NCBI GenBank assembly: GCA_024364735.1 | Contig: JAGFNQ010001130.1 | Span: forward strand, 175,574-239,573 | Direction: 5' to 3' | DNA length: 64,000 nt | Origin: Boesenbergia rotunda | Taxonomy: Eukaryota > Streptophyta > Magnoliopsida > Zingiberales > Zingiberaceae | In this document: positions 10,721 through 20,886 of the stretch, piece by piece | Layout: every line of letters begins with the position of its first letter | How positions within the stretch are numbered: position 1 is the first letter of the stretch | The notes under the pieces: generated by a model | What the model was told of the DNA's origin: nothing | Databases searched by the model: none | The model's input: the letters and a program-made list of their open reading frames with translations, nothing else | Translations under genes and position numbers: made by a program

Positions 10721-11383
10721 ATGTTGCATGAGGACTACACTGAGAGGTGCCGCGAGCTGATGGAGCGGATAGAGGCAGTTGAGTATTGTCCGACCTGGGG
10801 AATTCAAGGCAACATAGGGTTTTTGGATCGGCTCTTCTGGAAACTGGAGCGGGAAGGGTTTCCAGTCATGGACGATCATACTTTACTTAGTTCATTGCCC
10901 AACCGGGCAAGAGAGGTTGCGCATCAGATCTGGGGACAACACAGATGTTGTATCTCATATGCGGACTTATGTAGGCAGCTTCTCCGCCATGAGTTCCCAG
11001 AAGATCTGGGAGACTCGGAGGAGGATCCCGAGCCGTCCGAGGAGGATCCCGAGCCGTTCGAGGAGGATCCCGAGCCGTTCGAGGAGGACCCCGAGCCGTT
11101 CGAGGAGGATCTCGAGCCCTTCGAGGAGGACCCCGAGCCCTTCGAGGAGGACCCCGAGCCCTTCGAGGAGGATCCCGAGCCCTTCGAGGAGGATCCCGAG
11201 ATGCTGGAGATGTTCGAGGAAGACCTTGAAGCGGTCGAGGAGATTCTCGAGATTGAAGAAGAAGACCCGATGGGAACAGTAGAGGATCCTGAGGCGGGCC
11301 AAAGGGAGATGAGCGAGGAGATAGTAGTCATCGCTACGATGTTCTTTATTTTGGGCCTAACGGTAGCCCATCTTGCTCACTAA
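10721..11383 (+). CDS. Gag-like ORF with acidic EDPEPFE repeats and a hydrophobic C-terminus
   Basis: 220 codons, the only ORF of element B, starting at the first ATG after the leader. Residues ~1-95 (DYTERCRELMERIE... FPVMDDHTLLSSLPNRAREV... LCRQLLRHEFPED) have the size and a LLSSLP core like part of a retrotransposon Gag; this is my inference. Residues ~100-155 repeat a 7-residue acidic unit (EDPEPFE), more than eight times, from a 21-bp DNA repeat. Residues ~156-200 remain Glu-rich. The last ~20 residues (EEIVVIATMFFILGLTVAHL) are strongly hydrophobic and would suit a tail anchor. No zinc knuckle, protease or RT. I know no described family with this layout. Codons are unbroken and no decay is visible. 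Confidence 0.65.
   Translation: MLHEDYTERCRELMERIEAVEYCPTWGIQGNIGFLDRLFWKLEREGFPVMDDHTLLSSLPNRAREVAHQIWGQHRCCISYADLCRQLLRHEFPEDLGDSEEDPEPSEEDPEPFEEDPEPFEEDPEPFEEDLEPFEEDPEPFEEDPEPFEEDPEPFEEDPEMLEMFEEDLEAVEEILEIEEEDPMGTVEDPEAGQREMSEEIVVIATMFFILGLTVAHLAH
11021..11205 (+). repeat. 21-bp coding minisatellite
   Basis: Units of the form gaggaggatcccgagccgttc repeat 8-9 times with few changes (ccg/ccc, gat/gac). It keeps frame and encodes the acidic heptad of the element B ORF. Copy number is likely to vary between copies. Confidence 0.85.
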
Positions 11384-11580
11384 GTTGGACTAGTTTTGTA
11401 TGTAGAATTATACGACGGAATAAAAATAAATAAATTTTGGTGATATAATAAATAAGATCTCATTTACCCTATATTAATCATGCAACAAATAAGGACGAAT
11501 ATTAGGGGAAGCATAATATGAGTTGGGTTACCCAGAATTGTTTTAGTTCGAGGACGAACTTTCTATAAGGTGTAGGGGAT
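11384..11580 (+). other. Element B 3' untranslated region and polypurine tract
   Basis: 197 non-coding bases. ttcgaggacgaactttc followed by aaggtgtaggggat lies directly before the LTR start TGTAACG (11581). This arrangement is characteristic of chromovirus 3' ends. Confidence 0.8.
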
Positions 11581-14274
11581 TGTAACGCCCCAAATTTTGG
11601 GCTTGCTTCCGATTGTAAAAAGGGCACAAAAATGTCGATATATATTATCAAATTGTACGACATTTATTTCATAAACGAATAAAATTACCTTTTTGTGATT
11701 TCATGATTTAATGTTATGTGATTTCATTAGGAATATGTAAATTGCATAAATTAGAATATGTGATTTCATGAATTGGAATATGTGATTGCATAAATGTGAT
11801 TTGAGAATATGAGAGCGAATTGGGCTAATGGGCTTTGCAAAAGTGAAAACCAAAGAGGAGCAAAAATATGCTCTTGCCGAGGATCAAACCTTGGAACTCT
11901 TGGTAAGCAAAGCCTTGAAAAGCAACGAAGTAACCAATTCACCCAGCAGGGGATTTTTGAGAGGAAGGAAGGGAAATTCTTGTTAAGGGTTAGGGAATGT
12001 TAAAGGGTAGAGGAAGAGGCTCTTGATGAGAAACCCCTTGGTGAAGGGACACTTGGAGAAGAGGCACTTTGTCTCTTCCCTTAGTATAAATAAGAGGGAG
12101 TGCTAAGGGGCTAACCATCATTGTTGCAAACCCCTCACTCACTCTCCCTCTTCAAGTTGCCGAAATCCTAACTCCTCTCTTCCTCTTCAATTTTCGAAAT
12201 TCAAACTCCTCTTCCTCCTTGAGATTTTCGAAAATCCAAGGGAAGGGTCTCATCCCAAGGAACACTCCCAAGACCCCATTGAAGGTTTGAATCTCTTGCA
12301 AGGCAAGAAGATGTCAAGGACCTCAAGAGCAAGGACAAGCATATCCTCCGAACTAAGGGTATACCTTAAGGATATTTAGCGAAAGAGGTAAGTGCCCCTC
12401 ACCTGTAGCATAATTGCTGTGTATGATTTCCTTCTTCTTGTAGTTTGCGAAAATAGGGATTTGCCCTAGGTTTGTTTCGGCCACCCCTTAAGGGAAAGCC
12501 TTGGTTACTTTTTGATACATGAGAAGACCCCTTGGAACTTAGGGTATACCTATATGTTGATTTCCTTCAAGTTGTGATAACAAAAAAAATTAGGGTTTGC
12601 ACCCCCTACGAGTTTCGGCCAAGACATGGAAAAATTAGGGATTCAAGGGTTGAATTACTCTATGATGTATCTTATGTTAGTGTATGACATGATAGTGTAG
12701 ATAAGGTGTTTGTATAAATGGTTGTATGAATGTTTAATTTCAAAAACCCTAAATCCCCCTACCCTACACTTTCGGCCAACCCTAGAAGAATTAGGGTTTA
12801 GGGTGCATGATTAACCTATGATGAAATCCATGTTTAATAATGTTGCACGATATGTATGTGAGGTGTTTGTGTAAATGTTTGTGTGAAGGTTTGATTTCCA
12901 AAAACCCTAATTCCCCCTACCCTATACCATTCGGCCAACACCCTAAAGTTAGGGTTTGTAAAGGATAAACTACCCTATGAGATATGCTTATGTTTGGGAT
13001 GATGATATGTATATGCAAGTGATGTTTAAATGGAATGTTTGATTGGAAAAATTAATTTTTCCCTAGCATGTGATATTCGGCCAAAGCATGGAACATTAGG
13101 TTTATGAAGGTTGATTACCCCATGATGTATGCTATGCTTAGTATGATACATGATGTATATATATATGATACTTGTATGGGATGTTTGAGGTCAAAAACCT
13201 AAGCTACATCCACCCTTAACTTTCGGCCAAAGGGCCCTATACTTGGGATTGGATTAATAAATACCATGCATGATAATGATCTTGTGTAGGATATGACATG
13301 CTTGTGTGATTCTTGATATGTTGATTAGAATGCATGCTAGCCAAATTACAACTTTCGGCCAAGAGAGAACTCTTGGACCCTAGCCTTGGTTGCTCCCATG
13401 AAATGCATGCTTTATACTATGCTAGTTATCAAGATTATGAATGTATACATATGTATAAAAATGAGCCCTATAGGGCATGGACAAAGAAGGCTTAGGGCCT
13501 AAAGAATGCTTCCCTAGAAGGTTGGGACTAAGAGCATACTTTATGAAAATGAATAACATGATAACTATTTTATTTTGTAATGGCTTGTACTATAGACTCT
13601 TAAAGCGAGTCAAATGATTATGATACTAGGCTGAAGGACTTTTGAGAAGGCCTAGTAAACCCTAGTGGTTCGGGATTAGCTACCTCGTTCCTATTCAGGG
13701 GCGCGCGCAAAACATGAAGTACAAGCCGGGCCCTAATGATTATGCTATGTTTAAGTATTATGTTAATATGTTTTAAAAAGAACCTTCCTATGAAGTTAAC
13801 ATGCTTAGATGTTTAAACATGCTTAAATGCTTACCATGCTTGAATGTTATATATTCTCTTACCTTTTCATGATATCCGGTTTTGTGAGTAGGATAGGGTC
13901 TTACTAAGCTATTGCTTATCGTTTAGTGTTTCCCCTTATGCTACAGATAAAGTACGCTAAGCTATGGAGGCTGCGGGAGAAGGGTAAGTGTGTGTGTGAT
14001 AGTGCTGGTGAGATAAAAAGGATCTTGTTCTTTGTTGCTTCAAGTTTTGGAACTTGTCATGTTAAACCCATGTTATGTTCTTTTTATATACATGCTTGGT
14101 TAAGTGTTCTGAAAAATTAATTATGCTTCCGCTACATGAACCTTGCATGCTTAAATGATACATATGCCCATGCATAGATTAGATAGAAAAATATGAATGC
14201 ATGCGTGTAGTTGTAATGTACGAAAATTAAAGTAGCGCCGCCGAATCCCTAGGGGATTAAGGGCGGGCGTTACA
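11581..14274 (+). repeat. 3' LTR of element B, full length (2694 bp)
   Basis: Starts TGTAACGCCCC, ends GGGCGTTACA. A likely TATA box tataaataa lies at 12085-12093 after a cttccc run. Short ATG frames inside (e.g. 11809-12003, 13926-14120) are not supported as genes. Confidence 0.9.
12085..12093 (+). promoter_or_regulatory. Putative LTR TATA box of element B
   Basis: cttagtataaataagaggg is a good plant TATA context about 500 bases into the 3' LTR. The same site is missing from the truncated 5' LTR, which therefore probably lost its promoter. Confidence 0.55.
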
Positions 14275-15090
14275 AATAGTTGGTTTATCTTCGACCATAC
14301 AAATAATAGCAGTGACTTCGATGGGGAGGATACTATTATTTGCATTTAAGTGTACAACATTACTCGATACTATGGTAACTATCTAGGATTATGTCCCTTC
14401 CGATGGGGAAGATCACAAGCTTCTAAATAATATTCTAAAATCATATTTGATCTAGTGATCCACGAAACAAACTCATCCGATGTGGAGGAAGACACTCAGA
14501 GCCAACGCGCAAGTTTGTTCGCATCAAATATTAAATTAGTAATGGAGGCCACGGGACTCAAAGATTCCCTCTCCCACTTAGTAATTTAAAGTGAGGAATT
14601 TTACATGCATGCACAACAAGCATATTATACAACAAGCAATAAATATGAAAATCTAAATTTCCAACTATTATGGCTTTTGTTCTCCAATAGGCCTCCGTCG
14701 TGTTGCCACCTCTTCTCCTCCTCCTCCTTTAGCCCGCAAGTAGGGAACTGAGCCAAGAAAAATTTAATTTTAATTTACATTCATCAATCCTATACTCCAC
14801 GAAGGAATGTACAAAAAGTCTAGATCGAAAGTAAATTAAAACAAGCGGCTAACATTTGCCGTATTTAATTACAATTAAATACTAATGTCTCGTCAACCTC
14901 GAGGATTCAAATAAAATATTACAATCACACACACAATCACATATAACCATAATAGTTGGATCATATGCTTGCAACCACAAAATTAGCATATGCACATCCT
15001 ACTATTATCCGACATAAATCATATATGAAAAGCATGAAAGTAACCGAATCCAAAACACACAAAATCGAAAACCATGACTCTGATACCAAT
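14275..15090 (-). other. Leader and primer-binding site of copia A-1
   Basis: Minus strand: attggtatcagagtc at 15090-15076 directly after the LTR end CGAATCCAACA, the usual Met-type primer site. The remaining ~800 bases hold no frame with Gag features; they include a purine run aagtgggagaggg. Gag should follow but is absent on the far side of element B. Confidence 0.75.
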
Positions 15091-16706
15091 TGTTGGATTC
15101 GAGTCGGGATTCCTCTCTATGTCCCTGGATTAAAATTCTATTAATTAGAATTAATCCGGATAGAGAAAACTTTTAGAGCGACCTTATTCATCATCGTGTT
15201 ATTCGATTGAGTGATCGCTTGAACAAACTTGTTGTTCAAGCAATTCTAACTCCATTATCGATTAGCCATGGAATAGATGACAAATTATGGATCGCCAATT
15301 TTTGTGTTTATCTTCGGGGTCCATGATATAAACAATACAATTAAACATGAAAAATAAAAACAAGATTAAACCTCTTGTTTTACTTCTTGATCTTCTACTG
15401 TATTCCTATCCTCTTCTTGGACGTCGTGTGAGCGACGATCTTCCAAAAAACGAAGCCACCAAAACCTCCACCTCTTCCTTCTTTCCTCCTTGCATGACCT
15501 AGCCCTCTCTCAAGAGAGCTTGCGCCGGCCACCTTTCTCCCTTGCACCGTCGGCCACCAAAAGGAGAAGGCCTCCCTTCTTCTTCACCTTGCGTCGCTGA
15601 CCACCAAAGGAGAAGACCTCCTTCAAGTTGTGCATGCCACAAAGAAGAGAAGAGAAGGATAGAAGAAGAAGAGAAATTCCTTCTCCCTTGCTCCAAGTTG
15701 CGCCGCAACCTAGGGCTTCTTGTGGTTGCCGCCGGCTCTTCCCCTCACCCTCTCAAGCTTGCACCGGCTAAGAGAAAAGAAGAGAAGCCCTTCTTGCTTC
15801 CTTGTGCTGCAACTCAAGAGGAGAGAAGAGAGGAGAAGAGAAAAATTCTCTCCTTCTTCTTCTTTACCGTCGACCAACCCTAGGAGAGAGAGAAAGAGAG
15901 AGAGGAAGAAAAACCAAGGCTTAGGTTAATTGTTATGGCTTCGGTTTCATGACTCATGAGGTATTTATAGACTACAATAGGGACCATGAGGAGGAGTTGG
16001 TTTTGGTCTCCTAACGGATCCTAAACCCGACCCGTTAATGATAACCCGCTCCACTAATGGGTTGTCATTGAACTACCGCACCAACCGCATAATAATATAT
16101 GGGCTCCACCATATTATGTGTACAAAATCTCCCCGTATTTAAGATATCGTATTTCCATTAATTAATTAACTTACTGACAATTTAATTAATTAATATCTAA
16201 CTTCATGAGTAGTACTACTCAACCTTATCAATATGTTGGACCAAGTCTACCTGCAGGATTTATATGATAATATTTATGAGCTCCTCAAGGAGACATTATA
16301 ATCCTAAAAATTAGGACACGGTTTCCTTCTATAATCAATGGCACACCATATAAATAATATTATTTCTCAATTTACTGTGCCTATTGATTTAACGAATAAA
16401 TCTCGGCCATTGATAAATTAAAGAAGTAAATATTAAGTACATGTGCCCATTATTATATCAGGATTAAGAGCATGTACATCATAATAACCGAGGTCTTGTT
16501 CGATTATATAGTCAGTATAAATCGAACAACCTCAAATCAGTCCTGCTCAATACATACAAAGTGTACTAGTGTAATTCCATAGTCAAGATAGACTAATACC
16601 AAATTACACTACAATCATTCCAATGGTTTATTCAAATCCATCTTGGATGTGAGACACTACTTATACTTTACAAAGAACTGATAACATGATCTTCTGTGTG
16701 GCACCA

Positions 16707-17888
16707 TGATAACCGTTTCAGTCATGTCACGGTTTCAAATACAATTCAAGTATCAAACTCCTCTAAACTAATGTAGCATAGAGTAACTCGAGTCGTCTCC
16801 CAACGAATGTAGTTGGTACATGATAATTCTCAGGATCGTATGTTATTGCTTTTTGGTTTTGGATATGAAACTGGGTTTTGGATTTAAGAGCTATGACTAC
16901 GAAATAAATAGCAAAGCAAGTATGAAATCCAGTTCTAATTAAGGAAAGACAATGCAGGTAAGGAAATCTAATTTACCCTAACTACACTTGCAGAAAAGAG
17001 AAAAGGCAACATGAAAGAAACATTCAAGAAATAGGGCATCAATGAAACCTAGACATGGAACAAAACCAATAGCATTAAAGCAATCTAGTCTGATCTAACT
17101 TAATTGCAATTAAATAAAGACATGAAACTTAAAGCAATGGAAAAAGCAATACAAAATAGAAGTTAAGGAACTAAGAAACATCACAATTGAAAGTAATCAT
17201 TCTAAGAGGCATTTAACCAAACACCATATAGGCATGATGGAAATTGCTTCAAGAACATGCAAATTGCAATAGGGAAAATTCATCAAATACAAGCATTTAA
17301 CAATCGAACACATAACATTCAACAATTAAGAAAAAAAATCAACAAGCAACAATTAAATTGCAAATTTGGCTAATGGAAGGAGCTGCTGAATCAGCTGTGA
17401 GGAAATGCTGTGAAGAGATTGAAGCTGCCGAATGCTGTTGAAGAGAAATGCTGCTGAAGAACTGCTAGATCTGCTGAAAATTCTGTGAAGTAGGAAGCTG
17501 CCAGAAGTAAAAGATCTGCTGAATTGAAGCTGTGAAGAGAAAACTGCCGGAATTGAAACCCTGTGAAGAAGAAACTGCGAAGAAATGGATTCAAAGCTGT
17601 GAAGGAAAAATAAAACTGCTGGGAAGTAATTAAGCTACTGCCGGAAATCTGTGAAGAACTAATGGCGTGCGGTGGAGGAAGATGGTCGGCTAGGGCTCGA
17701 ACCCCGGGCCCTAGCTCGTGCGATCGCGATGAAAATGGAGGAGACTCCTCTTCGAACCCCGAAAGAAGAGACCCTTACTCTCTCCCAACCCGAGAGAGAG
17801 TAAGAGATGCAGAGGTGGAAGACCGGCCGGCGGCTATGGAGAAGCGGACCGCCGGCGGTGAGGGTGGAGAGGATGAGTCACCTGTGTG
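16707..17888 (-). repeat. Element D left LTR, truncated (1182 of ~2220 bp)
   Basis: Matches the beginning of 20887-23105 in the same orientation, until about 17888 (gatgagtcacctgtgtg against gatgagtcggagtcacgtgtgtg). From there a different sequence, the element interior, begins. Confidence 0.85.
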
Positions 17889-17889
17889 A

Positions 17890-19032
17890 TCCCCCGATTC
17901 AGAAGATCAGCATGGAAGTGTAGGGACTTGCATAGTGGAAGCAAGAACCCAAGAATCACCTGTTTCAGTTGAGTGTCCACCAGAATTTGAGCCTGACATG
18001 GAACCTGAACTTGACCAGGAGGGGACCACAATTACATCTACTCTTGTAGAACCTCCAGGTATTCTTCAGCACGATCAGGTAAGTATTCCTCCTATTTCTT
18101 TTGAAAATTGCATAGAGGTACCTCAAACTGATTTTATTGTTTGTGATACACTTATGGATACATCTTTTGTAGAATTTGATTGTGAAAAATTCATAGAGGT
18201 ACCTAGTGTTGAATTTGTGGAATGTAAAGCATGTTGTGATACATCTCATGTAATTGCTGATTGTGAAAAATTTGTAGAGGTGCCTAAAACTGATTGTGTT
18301 CATTGTGATGAATTTATTGACACATCGTTTGTAGAAATTGTTTGTGAAAAATCTGTAGAGGCACCTAGAATTGATTCTGTTCATTGTGGTGAATGTTTGG
18401 ACACACCTAGTGTTGAGTTTGCTTGTTGTGATGATATTCTTGATACATCTTTTGTGGAAAATAATTGTGGAAATTGCATAGAGGTACCCAATGTTGATGT
18501 TATTGGTTGCGATGCATGTCTTGATACATATTATTTAGAAATTGATTGTGAAAAATTCATGAAGGTACCTAGTATTGATTTTATTGGTACTGATGAATTA
18601 CTTGACACATCCGATGCAAATTTTGACGGCGAAAAACTAATAGAGGTACCCAAGACAGATTTCATTGGATGTGATGCATACCTCGATTCTTTTTATATAG
18701 AGATTGATGATATTACACTTCTTTCATACCCTGCACGCTTGAGAGAGGTATTACATGGTTTTGCAGGGTCACGTAGGCTTCTGGAGTGGGTGCTCCATCT
18801 GAACAGACTCCAACCTCCTGGAAGGACTTTTAAAAAGCATCAAGAGGGAGGAGTTGCTCTTATTTCGACTAGTAGCACCTCACCTCTTAAGTGGGTTTTG
18901 AACCTTAATCGTCTCCGACCACCGGAAGATGCTTGTACAAATTTAATAAGGGAGAAATATGTCCACTACGAGATTGATCACATGAGGATAATTCTCCCAA
19001 GATGGATGCTACGTGCCCTTTATCCTATTTGA
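17890..19032 (+). CDS. Element D ORF with 27-residue Cys/Asp repeats, 5'-truncated
   Basis: Open from 17890, right at the rearrangement breakpoint, so the true N-terminus is probably lost; a GTG at 17935 gives 365 residues but there is no strong start. Counting from it, residues ~59-262 consist of about seven copies of a 27-residue unit of the form IEVPxxDFIGCDxxLDTSFVE, then IDCEKF; one copy carries a ~14-residue insertion. The protein is very acidic. Residues ~263-365 are different, with a duplicated motif WVLHLNRLQPP / WVLNLNRLRPP. I recognise no domain. Regular CD..C and DC spacing could bind metal, but this is speculation. No Gag knuckle or enzyme motif. It may be an accessory ORF of a non-autonomous family. 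Confidence 0.6.
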   Translation, partial: SPDSEDQHGSVGTCIVEARTQESPVSVECPPEFEPDMEPELDQEGTTITSTLVEPPGILQHDQVSIPPISFENCIEVPQTDFIVCDTLMDTSFVEFDCEKFIEVPSVEFVECKACCDTSHVIADCEKFVEVPKTDCVHCDEFIDTSFVEIVCEKSVEAPRIDSVHCGECLDTPSVEFACCDDILDTSFVENNCGNCIEVPNVDVIGCDACLDTYYLEIDCEKFMKVPSIDFIGTDELLDTSDANFDGEKLIEVPKTDFIGCDAYLDSFYIEIDDITLLSYPARLREVLHGFAGSRRLLEWVLHLNRLQPPGRTFKKHQEGGVALISTSSTSPLKWVLNLNRLRPPEDACTNLIREKYVHYEIDHMRIILPRWMLRALYPI

Positions 19033-20491
19033 AGGGGAGTTATTTCTTCTTACCCTCTTATTTCATTGTGAATATCATTTTCATGTTTACAAGTAGTAAT
19101 CTTTCTTTTCAAATGAGTTCTTGCTAATAAATGTTTACGTAGAGTAGAATGCGTAAAAGTCATTGAAGATATCATTTTAGTCATTTGGCATTTTATTTCT
19201 TGCGTGACTAGGAATAAATGTATTCATCTAGATTTTCTTATATCATTTTAGAGTCTCTTGAAAGCAAATTAAATTTGATTGTCAAAACTTGGGATTTGAG
19301 TCATTGGATGAAAATTCTTGGTTGCTTGAGTACTTCTTAGTATTGGATTCTAAATTGATGAATTGAGATGAATTCTTTTCACCTAGTGAGGAATTGGCCA
19401 ACTTGTTTGTGATACACACATGTGATTGTACTCTAGAACTTGGTTAGGTTCTTTCAAAGCTATATTTCTATGAGTGGACCACATTTATAGAGGTAAATCA
19501 CTTTGTTTCTTTTCTTACATCATTTTCGCAATTTCCTTGTTGATACACTCTTATTCCATATTTCCTTTCCCTCTTTTTCATGTTCATAATAATATTTTGC
19601 ATAGACTTGAATTCTTTAATGTTTCCTAATGTTAGTTTGCCCGATACGGACAAAAGTTTAAGTGTGGGGGAGGATGCAAGCATACTATCATTAGAAGCAA
19701 AAATGTGCCAAGTGGAAAAAAAAGAAAAGGTGTGAGCTGTTTAAAAAAAACAAAACAAAACAAAAAAAAACAGCTGAAAAAATTTGGCACACTGAATTTT
19801 CGCATGTACTTCAATTCCTACTCCACCACAACCAAGTTACATGCAGGATAACTCAAAAGAAATGGGCAAAGTGCATTGGGATACATTTTTGAGTGTCCAA
19901 GTCTTCCACTTTCTAAACTTTTCCATATTTTCTTATATTGTCATATTACTTCTCCATATTTTCTTATCATGTCATATTTCTTTTCTATGTTTCCTTTTCA
20001 TATCACATTTCTTTACTTCCTTTATTATAAATTTTGAGTATCAAAATGTCATTGAACTTTCACATCATTTCTATCATTTCATATATCTTCTTTAACATGT
20101 TCTAATAAAGCTTTTGTAGATGTGGATACGAATCATGAATAATGGTGGAGAGTAGATAACAAGCAAGCTTATGGTAGTGCAAAAAGCATGTGTGTTTGAG
20201 TGAGCTCCATTTTCATCATGAACTTAGAACTCAAGAAGAGAGCCACCAAAACTTCCCTTGAAAGGCTTAGTGAGTTAAATTTATCTCAATGAATCATGAA
20301 AGATGAAAATACTAAGTTGTTGATTTAAGGACAAGTCTCTAGTCCATTGAGCTTAGATTTTTTAGAATTGACAATCCTAGGTAATTTCCTTTCAATTGCT
20401 TCTAACTACGATTGAGAATAATCTAGAGGGATACATCCTTAGTTTACTAGTTAGCTTGTGCGAGACGCCCAAGAGTAAGTGTGGGAGAGTT
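19033..20491 (+). other. Element D 3' non-coding region and polypurine tract
   Basis: AT-rich, no supported gene. It contains aagtgtgggggagg (near 19660) and the tract aagtgtgggagagt (20477-20490) directly before LTR start TGATAACC. Such 'aagtgtggg' runs are common at Athila/Tat 3' ends. An A-rich/poly-A tract lies near 19715-19780. Confidence 0.7.
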
Positions 20492-20807
20492 TGATAACCA
20501 CTATTTTGTTGATTATTTTAGGCTCTAAAATCCATGTTTGATCCACATTTTATATGCTCAAGTTTGCAATTATATTAGGTTTCATGTATTCCCTCTATTT
20601 TGGCTTTTAATTCAAATCTTTGTATATTTGGGATATTGTTGGCACTGAATTTGAATATCATTTTGTAGGCTTCAAATGATCATGGACCTAGATCAAATCG
20701 GGTCAGACTTGAGTCAGCATTGGATCCAGATCAAAGGGATCAAGCATCGGATTAATAAGAGCCGTCCATTCTCAAAATCAAAGGGATCAAGCATCGGATT
20801 AATATGA
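20492..20807 (+). repeat. Inverted 5' fragment of the element D LTR plus a 36-bp jump
   Basis: 20492-20771 is the reverse complement of about 22826-23105, the U3 start of the LTR, and follows the polypurine tract as a normal 3' LTR would. It stops at ccgtccattc; 20772-20807 then repeats aaatcaaagggatcaagc from about 30 bases upstream before the tRNA begins. This resembles polymerase slippage or template switching. Confidence 0.75.
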
Positions 20808-20882
20808 GTCGTTGTAGTATAGTGGTGAGTATCCCCGCCTGTCACGCGGGAGACCCGGGTTCGATCCCCGGCAACGGCGCCA
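20808..20882 (+). tRNA. Full-length tRNA-Asp(GTC) sequence with CCA, captured reverse-transcription primer
   Basis: 75 bases that fold completely: acceptor GTCGTTG/CAACGGC, D arm, anticodon stem CCCGC/GCGGG with loop CTGTCAC (anticodon GTC), T arm CCGGG/CCCGG with TTCGATC, discriminator G and CCA. Nuclear tRNA genes of plants do not encode CCA. Here CCA abuts aatt and then the LTR end, the position of the primer-binding site for tRNA-Asp. A normal site copies only the last ~18 bases of the tRNA, because methylated A58 stops the polymerase; here the whole tRNA is present. I read it as mature primer tRNA copied into DNA. Internal Pol III boxes are intact, but no T4 terminator follows closely. 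Confidence 0.85.
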
Positions 20883-20886
20883 AATT

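Larger units (their letters stand above)
8229..14274 (+). mobile_element. Element B: non-autonomous chromovirus-like LTR retrotransposon
   Basis: Two direct repeats about 99% alike (roughly 20 differences by eye over 2075 bp at a constant 3971-bp offset) flank a 1277-bp interior. LTR ends TGTAACGCCCC...GGGCGGGCGTTACA, the tggtatcagagcag primer site and a tgtaggggat tract after ttcgaggacgaactttc fit Ty3/gypsy chromoviruses of the Tekay/Del type. No pol is present, only one unusual ORF, so mobilisation in trans is inferred. The first 615 bases of the 5' LTR are missing at 8229, where a deletion joins it to copia pol, so no target duplication can be checked. Right flank is aatag. Confidence 0.85.

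Noticed and set aside
10917..11331. Arg/Ser-, Ser/Gly- and Leu-rich frames overlapping the element B ORF
   Set aside because: They are alternative-frame readings of the 21-bp repeat; the frame 10721-11383 has the element's expected position and non-repeat flanking protein sequence.
17662..17889. Frame with RWSARARTPGPSSC as a coding exon
   Set aside because: Inside the element D LTR and matched in the other LTR copy with indels that break the frame.
20808..20882. Ordinary nuclear tRNA-Asp gene
   Set aside because: CCA is present in the DNA, the copy abuts the LTR at primer-site distance, and the 5' side is an LTR fragment; no downstream T-run terminator close by.
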